DNA from: an uncultured Pelagibacteraceae bacterium
Lineage (GTDB): Bacteria > Pseudomonadota > Alphaproteobacteria > Pelagibacterales > Pelagibacteraceae
DNA length: 62,659 nucleotides
Assembly (NCBI GenBank): GCA_902560565.1
Contig: CACEMG010000005.1
Span: 1 to 62,659, forward strand
Direction of reading: 5' to 3'
The translations under genes were made by a program, and so were the position numbers. Below the pieces are notes generated by a model. It had not been told where the DNA came from, made no database searches, and saw only the letters and a list, made by a program, of their open reading frames with translations. Below, piece after piece: positions 18,865 through 28,168 of this stretch (the stretch's first letter is position 1; each line of letters starts with the position of its first letter).

Positions 18865-19872
18865 ATGAATGCCACCATTTTACCGAATAGTAAAAAACAC
18901 TATCCGGTACTGCTAAAAGAAATTCTTAGCATTATTTCCCCTCAAAATGGTGGCACATTTATTGATTGTACTTTTGGTCAAGGAGGTTACTCCAGGGAAA
19001 TTTTAAAATTTAAGAACACAAATGTTACAGCAATTGATAGAGATCCTGAATGTAAAAATACTGCTCAAAAAATTAAACAAATTCATAAAGAACGATTTTC
19101 CTTTTTTAACAAAAAATTTAGTGAAATAGATAAAATTAAAAATGAGGATTCTAAAATTAAAGGCATTATATTGGATCTTGGGTATTCTTATGCTCAAATT
19201 AAGGATCCAAATAAAGGTTTAAGTTTCGATAGCAAAGGTAAATTAAATATGAGGTTAGGTTTAAATAGTTTTTCAGCGGATGATGTTGTAAATAAGTTAA
19301 GTCAAAAAGATCTTGAGCTTATATTTAAATATTTCGGCGAAGACAAAGATAGTAGAATTATTTCAAAAAAAATTGTAAATCAAAGACTTCAAAACAGTAT
19401 AAATACAGAGAAACTTGTTAGTATTATTAACTCTGTTAAAAAAAAAAGTGGAAGAATACACAATGCAACAAAAATTTTTCAAGCTATAAGAATATTTGTT
19501 AATAAAGAAATAAGTGAACTAATTTATGGTCTTATAAATTCAGCAAAAATTTTAGATATCAATGGAAAACTTTTAGTTGTTTCATTCCATTCTTTAGAAG
19601 ATAAAATAATAAAGTATTTCTTTAAGAGCTTGTCTGAAGATAAAAAAGTCTCAAGATATTATCCAGAAGAAAAAAATCCAAATAAATTATTTAAATTAAT
19701 GTCAAAAAAACCAATATACCCTAGCCATGATGAAATAAGCACAAATAGACCTTCTAGATCTGCAAAATTAAGATATGCAATAAAAAAAAACAATATGATT
19801 AATTTTGAGAAAGATTTTGTTAAAAAGTTTTCAAAACTTCTTGAAATTGAAAATTTATCTAAAAAATTATGA
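18865..19872 (+). CDS. rsmH: 16S rRNA m4C1402 methyltransferase
   Basis: RsmH (MraW) N4-methylates C1402 of 16S rRNA using SAM. Visible are the N-terminal HYPVLLKEIL, SAM motif I in FIDCTFGQGGYSREIL, AIDRDP, the ILDLGYSYAQIKDPNKGLSFD segment, the insert domain with NATKIFQAIRIFVN, and VVSFHSLEDKIIKYFF. At 335 residues the length is normal. It lies 18 nt after ftsZ and overlaps ftsL by 4 nt (ATGA), in the usual rsmH-ftsL-ftsI order. Confidence 0.96.
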   Translation: MNATILPNSKKHYPVLLKEILSIISPQNGGTFIDCTFGQGGYSREILKFKNTNVTAIDRDPECKNTAQKIKQIHKERFSFFNKKFSEIDKIKNEDSKIKGIILDLGYSYAQIKDPNKGLSFDSKGKLNMRLGLNSFSADDVVNKLSQKDLELIFKYFGEDKDSRIISKKIVNQRLQNSINTEKLVSIINSVKKKSGRIHNATKIFQAIRIFVNKEISELIYGLINSAKILDINGKLLVVSFHSLEDKIIKYFFKSLSEDKKVSRYYPEEKNPNKLFKLMSKKPIYPSHDEISTNRPSRSAKLRYAIKKNNMINFEKDFVKKFSKLLEIENLSKKL

Positions 19873-20141
19873 AAAATTTAGTAATTGTATTTTGTCTTAT
19901 TTTTTTAATTTCATTGACAGCAATTATTAAAACTTCATCAAAAAAAATTGAGGAAAAAATATTTACAATAAATGAAAATTTAAGTTTATTAAAAAAAAAA
20001 TATGATCTAACTTTTTTAGAATATACGTATTTAAGTAATCCATCAAGATTAATTAAAATCATGAAAGACAACAGAAATGAGGAATACTTTAATATTGATG
20101 CCAAAGAATTAAAAATTATTAAAAAAAATAATGATAAATAA
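19869..20141 (+). CDS. ftsL: Cell division protein FtsL-like
   Basis: This 90-residue bitopic membrane protein has an N-terminal hydrophobic segment (LVIVFCLIFLISLTAII), then a charged coiled-coil stretch (KKIEEKIFTINENLSLLKKKYDLTFLEYTYLSNPSRLIKI). The YLSNPSRL element is typical of alphaproteobacterial FtsL. FtsL joins FtsB and FtsQ in the divisome and activates FtsWI. Sequence similarity in this family is weak, so the assignment leans on topology and on its place between rsmH and ftsI. It overlaps rsmH by 4 nt and ftsI by 11 nt. Confidence 0.8.
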   Translation: MKNLVIVFCLIFLISLTAIIKTSSKKIEEKIFTINENLSLLKKKYDLTFLEYTYLSNPSRLIKIMKDNRNEEYFNIDAKELKIIKKNNDK

Positions 20142-21816
20142 CAAAGAGAAAAAAATTTATCTTTCTGATTATGATGGTGAATTTTCTTTTTCAAAAAAAA
20201 TATATAAAAAAAATATTTCGTTTAATAGAATAGCTTTTATTTTTTTCTTTTTTTTATTCATTTCATTAGTATTTTCGGTAAAGATTTTTTATTATGGATC
20301 TATTTCTGAAAAAAAATTATCACAAACTAAAATCAATCAAGAAAGTAATATAAGATCTGACATAATTGATATTAATGGAAATTTTTTAGCAAAAACAGTT
20401 TTTACACAAAATGTTGGAATAAATCCCAAGCATGAGAAAGACAAAAAAAAACTATTTTTAAAATTGAAACTTTTATTTCCTGATTTAGATATTGAAACTT
20501 TTAATGATAAATTTGAGAAAGAAAATTTTTTTTATATTAAAAAAAAATTAACACCAGAAAAATATAATCAAGTCCGATTATTGGGAGAAAAATCAGTCAT
20601 TACTGAACAAAAAATTACAAGAATATATCCACATGAAAATTTATTTAGTCACGTACTAGGTCAAATCGATGATGACAATAATGGTATATCGGGTTTAGAA
20701 AAATCTTTAGATGAAGAACTCAAAAAATTAAAAAAAAAAATCCAATTGACTTTGGATACAAATATACAATTCTTAATTAGAAATGAGTTGATAAAATTTG
20801 AAAGAATTTTTCAATCTAAAGGCAGTGCTGCTTTATTGATGAATATAAATAGCGGAGAAATCCTTTCTTTGGTTTCACTACCAGACTTTAACATTAATAA
20901 GCGTAAGGAGATTATAGATGAAAAATTTATTAATAGAATAACAAAAGGTGTTTATGAGTTAGGGTCAATATTTAAAACTTTTACGATAGCAGGAGCTTTA
21001 AATGAAAAAATAATTGAGACTAATACAATCTTTGAGGACTTACCAAAATCTATCAAATGCGCAGGAAGAAAAATATCTGAATATGATATTGATATTCCGT
21101 CTACACTAACAACAGAGCAAATTTTAATTAGATCTGGTAATATTGGATCAGTTAGAATTGCTCAAAAAATGGGAATTGAAAAAACTAAAAGTTTTTTAAA
21201 TTCCTTAAATCTTTTAAGTTCAATTGATTTTGATCTGGATGAAATGGGTAAACCATTGCCTTTAAAATGGGGTAAGTGCAAGTTGGCAACAGTTTCATTT
21301 GGTCATGGAATATCGACAACACCTTTACAAGTTGCTACTGCATACGCAATTATTTCTAATGGAGGATATAAAATAAAACCAACTTTATTAAAAAAAGAAA
21401 TAAAAATTAAAAAAGAGCAAATATTAAATAAAGATGTTTCAAACAATATAAATTCCATTTTACGAAAAATTGTTTCCACAAAAGAAGGGACAGCAAATTT
21501 AGCTAATGTAGAAGGTTATAGTGTTGGTGGTAAAACTGGAACTGCACAAAAAATAGAAAATGGCATATACACAAAAAATAAAATAAATACCTTTGTTTCA
21601 GTTTTTCCAACCAATAAACCTAAATATGTATTTTTAGTATTATTGGACGAACCTAAGACAAATAGTGAATATGTTTATAGTTATAGAGATGGTAGTGGAA
21701 TTAAGTATAAAGGAACTCCATTTAATACTGCGGGCTGGACTACTGTTGAAGTTGCAGGCAGAATAATAGAAAAAATTGGGCCTATTTTAGCCACAAAATA
21801 TGGCGATTTTTATTAA
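20131..21816 (+). CDS. ftsI: Septal peptidoglycan transpeptidase (PBP3)
   Basis: FtsI cross-links septal peptidoglycan as FtsW's partner. A transmembrane anchor spans about residues 34-52, followed by the pedestal domain and a transpeptidase domain. The active-site motifs are SIFK (SxxK) at 279-282, SGN at 335-337 and KTG at 468-470, in correct order and spacing. At 561 residues it is within the family range. A hydrophilic 30-residue cytoplasmic tail precedes the anchor. The gene overlaps ftsL by 11 nt. Confidence 0.96.
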   Translation: MINNKEKKIYLSDYDGEFSFSKKIYKKNISFNRIAFIFFFFLFISLVFSVKIFYYGSISEKKLSQTKINQESNIRSDIIDINGNFLAKTVFTQNVGINPKHEKDKKKLFLKLKLLFPDLDIETFNDKFEKENFFYIKKKLTPEKYNQVRLLGEKSVITEQKITRIYPHENLFSHVLGQIDDDNNGISGLEKSLDEELKKLKKKIQLTLDTNIQFLIRNELIKFERIFQSKGSAALLMNINSGEILSLVSLPDFNINKRKEIIDEKFINRITKGVYELGSIFKTFTIAGALNEKIIETNTIFEDLPKSIKCAGRKISEYDIDIPSTLTTEQILIRSGNIGSVRIAQKMGIEKTKSFLNSLNLLSSIDFDLDEMGKPLPLKWGKCKLATVSFGHGISTTPLQVATAYAIISNGGYKIKPTLLKKEIKIKKEQILNKDVSNNINSILRKIVSTKEGTANLANVEGYSVGGKTGTAQKIENGIYTKNKINTFVSVFPTNKPKYVFLVLLDEPKTNSEYVYSYRDGSGIKYKGTPFNTAGWTTVEVAGRIIEKIGPILATKYGDFY

Positions 21817-21821
21817 TACAA

Positions 21822-24662
21822 ATGCTCATTGGAAATTATTTTAAAAAAGCAAAACCTGAATATAAGAAACATTATTTTTCAGGAATAAATTTTAATAGCC
21901 GTTTATGTAAAAAAGATAACATTTTTTTTGTCATAAAAGGAAATCAAACTGATGGAAGTAAATTTATTAAAGATGCAATTGCCAAAGGCGCAAAAACGAT
22001 TATTTATGATAAAAAATTTGAGGGATTTAAAAACGGAATATTATACTTAAAATTTAAAAATGTAAGAAAAACACTCGCAGAAATATCTTATAAAATATTT
22101 AAAATAAAAATACCCAATTTAATAGCAGTTACTGGCACTAATGGAAAATCTTCAATTTGTGATTTTTATTTCCAAATTTTAAACTTAAATAAAAAAAAAG
22201 TTGCATCTTTAGGAACCTTGGGTGTGAAAACTCAATCAGAAAATTTTACAGTAACTAATACCACCTTGGATCCTTTACAACTTTCAAAATATCTAGAATA
22301 TTTATCCAATAAAAAAATAGATAATATAATTCTTGAAGCATCCAGCCATGGATTAAAACAGCATAGATTAGATGGTTTAAAGTTTAATAAGGGAATATTT
22401 ACCAACTTATCACATGATCATTTAGATTATCATAAAAATTATAATGATTATTTAAATGCTAAACTCTATCTTTTCAAATATTTATTATCTAAGAAAGCAA
22501 CAGTCATAACCGACAGGGATATTCCAGAGTATAAAAAAATTTTAAAAATATCTAAGCAAAAAAAAATCAATCTAAGATCAATTTCAAAACAAAATGGAAA
22601 AATTAAAATTTTAGAACACAAATTTATTGGTGAAAAGCAATTTTTAAAAATTGAATATAATAATTCAAATTTTTCTTTTTATTTAAACTTGATAGGAAAA
22701 ATACAAATTAAAAATTTATTTATGGCGATTTTAGCTGCAGAAAATAAAAGCCTTAAATTTAAAAAAATTGTCAAAATCCTAAATAAAATAAAACCAATCA
22801 ATGGAAGATTAGAAAAAATAGGAAAACTTAAAAATAATGCTGTTTGTATATTAGATTATGCCCACACTCCTGAAGCATTAAATTTATGTTTGAGTAATAT
22901 AAAAGAACAATTTGGTAATAAAAATATATCAATTGTTTTAGGTTGTGGTGGAAATAGGGATCGTTCAAAAAGATCAAGAATTGGAAAAATAGCTGACAAT
23001 TATTGTAATAGAATTTATCTAACTGATGACAATCCAAGGTACGAAAATCCAAAAAAAATACGTAATGAAATAAAGAAAGACATCAAAGGAAATAAAATTT
23101 TTGAAATCCCAGATAGAAAAAAAGCTATAGTAAGCGCTGTAAATAATTTAAAGTCTTGTGATATATTAATTGTAGCTGGAAAAGGCCATGAAAATACTCA
23201 AGATTTTGGTAAAAGAAAAATTTTTTTTTCTGATAAAAATATTATTTTAAATTCAATTAGACTTAAGAATAAATCTCTTTCAAATGATTTAAAAGTAAAT
23301 ATTCTAAAAGAACATAAAGAAGCCAAAAAAGTAAATAATTTAATTAAGTTAAATAAAGCCTCGATTAACTCAAAAAATATAAAAAAAAATGATATTTTTT
23401 TTGCGATTAAAGGAAAAAAAAATGATGGTAATAAATTCATTTCGGAAGCAATCAAAAAAGGAGCCTCTATTGTTGTAACTGATAAATCGACAAGAGAAAT
23501 AAATAGTAAAAATGTAATTAAAGTAAAAAATAGTTTAGATTTTATGACAAAAATATCATCTAGTATAAGAGATACTTATCCAGGTCAAATAATTGGAATT
23601 ACAGGAAGTTGCGGAAAAACTACATTAAAAGAATTGTTAGCAAATTGTTTGAATAAATTTGGAAAAACAAGCTATTCTCCAAAATCCTATAACAACAAGT
23701 ACGGTGTACCTTTGAGTTTATTTAACTTAAATATAAATAACAACTATGGGGTTTTTGAAATTGGAATGGACAAAAAAGGAGAAATAGATTTCTTATCTAG
23801 CATAGTTAAACCTAATATTGGAGTAATAACAAATATTTCATATGCACACGCAAAGAATTTTAAAAGTATTTCAGATATTGCAAAAGCTAAAGCGGAAATA
23901 ATTAATAATATTAAAAAGTATGGCTCTATTATTCTAAATGCTGATGACAAATTTTTCTCTATTCATAAAAAAATAGCAAAAAAAAGAAGATTAAACATCG
24001 TATCCTTTGGTTATTCTTATAAATCAGACGTAAAATTTTTAAAATTAAAAAAATTAGGAAAGTATTATAAGATTGAAGTCCAGATTTTTGATGAACTTAA
24101 AAAATTTGAAATCAGATATAAATATAAAAATTATATAAAAAATATTTTATCAGCTTTGGCCGTTCTTTATATTTTAAAAATTACGAAAAATTTGAGTTTT
24201 AATTTTTTTAAAAATTTTTTAATTCCCAAAGGAAGAGGAAATATATCAAAAATTAAATTTAAAAATAAGAAAATTTTCCTAATTGATGAAAGTTATAATT
24301 CAAATCCACTTTCATTATCTAGCGCGATATCAAATTTCAGTAATACTAATATTAAAAGTGAAAAAAAGCACTTTTTAATGGGAGATATGCTTGAACTTGG
24401 AAAACATTCAAAAAAACTTCATAAGGACATGTCAAACATTTTAAACAATTCCAAAATAAATAAAATTCATATTTATGGCAATGATGTAGCTGAAACATTT
24501 AAAGGTATAAAAAAAAAAAGAAAGGGTAGAATTTTAAGAAAAATATCGGATATTTATGATTTGATTGTTAGGGATTTAAATAATAATGATTATTTGATGG
24601 TGAAAGGATCAAATTCTACTGGCTTGAATAAAATAGTCGAAACATTAAGAGGAAGTATTTAA
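21822..24662 (+). CDS. murE/murF: MurE-MurF fusion: UDP-MurNAc-tripeptide synthetase and D-Ala-D-Ala-adding enzyme
   Basis: This one 946-residue chain joins two consecutive peptidoglycan ligases. Residues 1 to about 480 are MurE: substrate-binding N-domain, TGTNGKS ATP-binding loop at 104-110, and DNPR at 403-406, the signature for meso-diaminopimelate. Residues from about 495 are MurF: a second N-domain (KNDIFFAIKGKKNDGNKF), TGSCGKTT loop at 594-601, NNKYGVPLSLFNL, and DESYNSNPLS. No stop or start signal lies between them. The product adds DAP and then D-Ala-D-Ala to the UDP-muramyl precursor in the cytosol. It follows ftsI by 5 nt and overlaps mraY by one base (TAATG). Confidence 0.95.
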   Translation: MLIGNYFKKAKPEYKKHYFSGINFNSRLCKKDNIFFVIKGNQTDGSKFIKDAIAKGAKTIIYDKKFEGFKNGILYLKFKNVRKTLAEISYKIFKIKIPNLIAVTGTNGKSSICDFYFQILNLNKKKVASLGTLGVKTQSENFTVTNTTLDPLQLSKYLEYLSNKKIDNIILEASSHGLKQHRLDGLKFNKGIFTNLSHDHLDYHKNYNDYLNAKLYLFKYLLSKKATVITDRDIPEYKKILKISKQKKINLRSISKQNGKIKILEHKFIGEKQFLKIEYNNSNFSFYLNLIGKIQIKNLFMAILAAENKSLKFKKIVKILNKIKPINGRLEKIGKLKNNAVCILDYAHTPEALNLCLSNIKEQFGNKNISIVLGCGGNRDRSKRSRIGKIADNYCNRIYLTDDNPRYENPKKIRNEIKKDIKGNKIFEIPDRKKAIVSAVNNLKSCDILIVAGKGHENTQDFGKRKIFFSDKNIILNSIRLKNKSLSNDLKVNILKEHKEAKKVNNLIKLNKASINSKNIKKNDIFFAIKGKKNDGNKFISEAIKKGASIVVTDKSTREINSKNVIKVKNSLDFMTKISSSIRDTYPGQIIGITGSCGKTTLKELLANCLNKFGKTSYSPKSYNNKYGVPLSLFNLNINNNYGVFEIGMDKKGEIDFLSSIVKPNIGVITNISYAHAKNFKSISDIAKAKAEIINNIKKYGSIILNADDKFFSIHKKIAKKRRLNIVSFGYSYKSDVKFLKLKKLGKYYKIEVQIFDELKKFEIRYKYKNYIKNILSALAVLYILKITKNLSFNFFKNFLIPKGRGNISKIKFKNKKIFLIDESYNSNPLSLSSAISNFSNTNIKSEKKHFLMGDMLELGKHSKKLHKDMSNILNNSKINKIHIYGNDVAETFKGIKKKRKGRILRKISDIYDLIVRDLNNNDYLMVKGSNSTGLNKIVETLRGSI

Positions 24663-25747
24663 TGTTATATTTGTTAATATTAGAATTAATTGAGAGCTAC
24701 TCGTTTTTAAACGTATTTAAGTATTTAACAGTAAGAACTGGACTAGCTGTTTTTACATCTTTATTTGTTGTATTTTTAATTGGAAACCCTTTTATTAAAT
24801 ATTTTTCATCAAAACAAATTTTAGATCCTATAAGAGAGGATGGGCCAGACGAACATATTGTTAAAAAAATAGGTACTCCGACTATGGGTGGTGTGCTTAT
24901 ACTAATTGGATTATTTTCTGGTATACTACTTTGGGGAGATCTTAAAAATACATATATATGGTTTCTAATTTATGTAGTAGGAAGCTATGGTTTATTGGGT
25001 GCTTTTGATGATTATAAAAAAGTAAAGTATAAAAATTCCTCAGGTATATCTTTTAAATTAAAATTAACCAGTCAAATTATTATAGCTTTAATCGGAGTAG
25101 TAGCTTTAACTTATTTTTCAGAAAACCAAGATTTAAAAAACTTATATTTTCCTTTTTTTAAAAATTTAATAATTAATTTGGGTTGGTTTTTTATACCTTT
25201 TGGAATATTTATTATAGTTGGTTCATCAAATGCTGTTAATTTAACAGATGGATTGGATGGTTTAGCAACAGTTCCAGTTATATTAGTTGCCGGTTGTTTT
25301 GCATTTATTAGTTATGTAACTGGAAATATTGTTTTTTCAGAATACTTACAAATTCCGTATATAAAAGGTGTTGGCGAAGTAACCGTTTTCCTCGGTGCTA
25401 TAATTGGATCTTGTTTAGGATTTTTATGGTTTAATGCTCCACCAGCTAAAATATTTATGGGAGATACTGGATCGTTATCTTTAGGGGGCTCGTTAGGTGC
25501 GGTAGGAATTATTACAAAGCATGAAATAGTTCTAGCTATCACAGGCGGTCTATTTGTTTTTGAAGCAATCTCAGTAATTGTTCAGGTTATTTCATTTAAA
25601 GTTACAGGAAAAAGGATTTTTAAGATGGCTCCAATTCATCATCATTACGAAAAGAAAGGATGGCCTGAGTCGACTGTTGTAATAAGATTTTGGATAGTTG
25701 CAATTATTTTAGCGATGATTGGTTTGGCAACATTAAAATTTAGATAA
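24662..25747 (+). CDS. mraY: Phospho-MurNAc-pentapeptide transferase
   Basis: MraY transfers phospho-MurNAc-pentapeptide from UDP to undecaprenyl phosphate, forming lipid I at the inner membrane. The 361-residue polytopic protein has family motifs in order: GTPTMGGVLIL, GAFDDYKK with catalytic Asp residues, NAVNLTDGLDGLA, GDTGSLSLGG and the histidine-rich APIHHHYEKKGW. It shares one base with the stop of the murE/murF fusion and one with the start of murD, so tight translational coupling is likely. Confidence 0.97.
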   Translation: MLYLLILELIESYSFLNVFKYLTVRTGLAVFTSLFVVFLIGNPFIKYFSSKQILDPIREDGPDEHIVKKIGTPTMGGVLILIGLFSGILLWGDLKNTYIWFLIYVVGSYGLLGAFDDYKKVKYKNSSGISFKLKLTSQIIIALIGVVALTYFSENQDLKNLYFPFFKNLIINLGWFFIPFGIFIIVGSSNAVNLTDGLDGLATVPVILVAGCFAFISYVTGNIVFSEYLQIPYIKGVGEVTVFLGAIIGSCLGFLWFNAPPAKIFMGDTGSLSLGGSLGAVGIITKHEIVLAITGGLFVFEAISVIVQVISFKVTGKRIFKMAPIHHHYEKKGWPESTVVIRFWIVAIILAMIGLATLKFR

Positions 25748-27057
25748 TGAAATTAGAAAAAGACTTATATTTTAATAAAAAAATACTTATATATGGTCTT
25801 GGAATTTCAGGCATATCTAGCTTTAATAATTTAAAAAAAAATAACATTATTAGTTGTTTTGATGACAACCTTAAAAATTTAAAGAATACAGTTTTTAAAA
25901 ATTATATCATTTCAAAAAAAAACATTTATAAAACTAAATTTGATCATATAATTATTAGTCCAGGCATCAATAGTTTAAAGTGTTCGTTAAAAAAATATTT
26001 AAAAAGAAATAAATCAAAAATTTGTACTGACCTAGATGTTTTTTATGCCAAACATTCAAAGAATTTTATTATAGCAATAACTGGAACAAATGGTAAATCA
26101 ACAACAGCTAAATTATTGTATGATATTTTGAAAAAAAATAAATCTGATGCAAGATTAGTTGGAAATATAGGAAATGCAATTCTCAAAGAAAGCAAAATAT
26201 CTCAAAAAACTATTTTTGTTGTTGAAATTTCATCATATCAAATTTCATATAGTAAAATCTTTAAACCAAATTACGGTATTTTATTAAATATTTCCCCTGA
26301 TCATTTGGAAAGACATAAAACAATAAATAATTATATAAAAACAAAGTTTAAATTAATATCTTCTCTCAAAAATAACGATTATGGATTTATAAATAAAAAA
26401 GACTTAATTCAAAATCAGTTCATTAAAGGTAAAAAATTTAATTGCAAAATTATAAATGTAGAAAATAAATTATCAAAACATGACAATAACCTTTTAAAAA
26501 ATATCTATTTTAAAAGTTTAAATAATCAGCAAAATTTATCTTTTGTTATAAAAGTATGCTCAAAACTTCGCATAAAAAAAAATATTATTTTTAAAGTTGT
26601 TAATGATTTTAAAGCGTTAAATTTTAGGCAACAAATAATTTATAATTCCAAAAGATTGAGAATTATTAATGACTCTAAATCAACAAGCTTTTCATCTTCA
26701 ATTAATTTATTAAACAATTTTGATAGTATTTTTTGGATACTAGGAGGTTTACCCAAAAAAGGAGACAAACTTAAATTAAAGAACAAAAAAAATATATCTA
26801 AAGTTTACATATATGGTCGATATAGTTCATTTTTTACAAAACATTTTAAAAATAAATTAAAATATTCAAAATTTCTTAAACTTGATCAGGCTATTAAACA
26901 AATTTCTCTTGATATTAAGAAGGAAGAAAAAAATAAAAAAATAAACCTTATATTTAGCCCATGTGCAGCTTCATTTGATAATTTTAAAAATTTTGAGGAA
27001 AGAGGTAAATATTTTAATTATTTAATAAGCCATTATAAAATTAAAAATGCTGGATAA
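25747..27057 (+). CDS. murD: UDP-N-acetylmuramoylalanine--D-glutamate ligase
   Basis: MurD adds D-glutamate to UDP-MurNAc-L-Ala. The 436-residue protein shows the N-terminal GLGISGISSFNNL nucleotide-sugar-binding fold, the ATP loop ITGTNGKSTTAKLL, EISSYQI, NISPDHLERH and a C-terminal NDSKSTSFSS segment. It is more lysine-rich and diverged than typical MurD but complete. It shares one base with mraY and overlaps ftsW by 11 nt. Confidence 0.95.
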   Translation: MKLEKDLYFNKKILIYGLGISGISSFNNLKKNNIISCFDDNLKNLKNTVFKNYIISKKNIYKTKFDHIIISPGINSLKCSLKKYLKRNKSKICTDLDVFYAKHSKNFIIAITGTNGKSTTAKLLYDILKKNKSDARLVGNIGNAILKESKISQKTIFVVEISSYQISYSKIFKPNYGILLNISPDHLERHKTINNYIKTKFKLISSLKNNDYGFINKKDLIQNQFIKGKKFNCKIINVENKLSKHDNNLLKNIYFKSLNNQQNLSFVIKVCSKLRIKKNIIFKVVNDFKALNFRQQIIYNSKRLRIINDSKSTSFSSSINLLNNFDSIFWILGGLPKKGDKLKLKNKKNISKVYIYGRYSSFFTKHFKNKLKYSKFLKLDQAIKQISLDIKKEEKNKKINLIFSPCAASFDNFKNFEERGKYFNYLISHYKIKNAG

Positions 27058-28168
27058 TAAATTTTTAAATAATCTTTATTTTAATTGGTGGAGAAATTTA
27101 GATAAAACTATTCTATCAACTTTTTTGTTACTTTTTACTTTGGGATTATTGTTTTCTTTATTATCCACTTCACTTGTGGCATCAGATAGATTAAATACTA
27201 ATAATTATTTTTTTTTTCTGAAGCATTGTATATTTATTTCAATTGGAATCTTCACAATGTTTTTTTTTTCAATTTTAGAAAAAAATAAATTATATTTATT
27301 ATCATACCTTTTTTTTTTAATTTTCTTAATTTCTTTAACTTTAGTTCCTTTCATTGGAATTGAAGTAAAAGGATCTAAAAGGTGGCTAGATATTTTTTTT
27401 CTACCTAGATTTCAACCTATTGAAATTTTAAAACCTTTTATAATTGTGGTAATTGCTACATCTTTAAGTCTTGAAAATAAAAATTATCAATTTTTTAAAT
27501 ATTTTGTAAGTTTTTTATTAATTTTACCAATTATTATTCTATTAGTTTCTCAACCAGACATTGGCCAAACAGTTTTAATTTTCCTTACTTGGCTTTCATT
27601 AATATTTATTTCTGGAATAAATCTTTATTTATTCTTTATATTTTTTAGCTTTATTTTGTTTTCTGTATTATCCCTGGTTATTTTTGTACCAAAGTTCGAA
27701 TATATTTTAATAAGAATTACTGCTTTTTTAAATCCTTCATCAGGTAATAATTATCAGTCTGAGAAAGCATCAGAAGCCATTATTAGTGGAGGTTTCTTCG
27801 GCAAAGGAATTGGAGAAGGAGTGTTAAAAAATAAAGTTCCGGAAGCCCATACCGATTATATAGTTTCAGTAATTTCGGAAGAATTTGGAGCGATTATGAT
27901 ATTTTTTATATTATTAATATTTTTGATATTTTTATATAAAACTTTTAAAAACATCTCATATCTTAAAAATGACAAGATTAAATTTATAATTTTTGGATGC
28001 AGTATAATAATTTTTTTCCAATTTTTGGTTCATTTAGGAGTGAATATTAGAATATTACCTACAACAGGAATGACACTTCCATTTTTAAGCTATGGTGGAT
28101 CATCAATTGTCGGAAGCTCAATTCTTGCTGGAATTATATTAAATCTTACAAAAAAAAATATCTCTTGA
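27047..28168 (+). CDS. ftsW: Septal peptidoglycan polymerase FtsW (SEDS family)
   Basis: FtsW polymerises lipid II glycan strands at the septum together with FtsI. The 373-residue polytopic protein has SEDS features: the GSKRWLDIFFLPRFQPIEILKP segment, SQPDIGQTVL containing the catalytic Asp, a large periplasmic loop with AHTDYIVSVISEEFG, and the C-terminal LPTTGMTLPFLSYGGSS motif. It overlaps murD by 11 nt, and murG starts on TTG inside its last codons (TTGA). Confidence 0.96.
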   Translation: MLDNKFLNNLYFNWWRNLDKTILSTFLLLFTLGLLFSLLSTSLVASDRLNTNNYFFFLKHCIFISIGIFTMFFFSILEKNKLYLLSYLFFLIFLISLTLVPFIGIEVKGSKRWLDIFFLPRFQPIEILKPFIIVVIATSLSLENKNYQFFKYFVSFLLILPIIILLVSQPDIGQTVLIFLTWLSLIFISGINLYLFFIFFSFILFSVLSLVIFVPKFEYILIRITAFLNPSSGNNYQSEKASEAIISGGFFGKGIGEGVLKNKVPEAHTDYIVSVISEEFGAIMIFFILLIFLIFLYKTFKNISYLKNDKIKFIIFGCSIIIFFQFLVHLGVNIRILPTTGMTLPFLSYGGSSIVGSSILAGIILNLTKKNIS

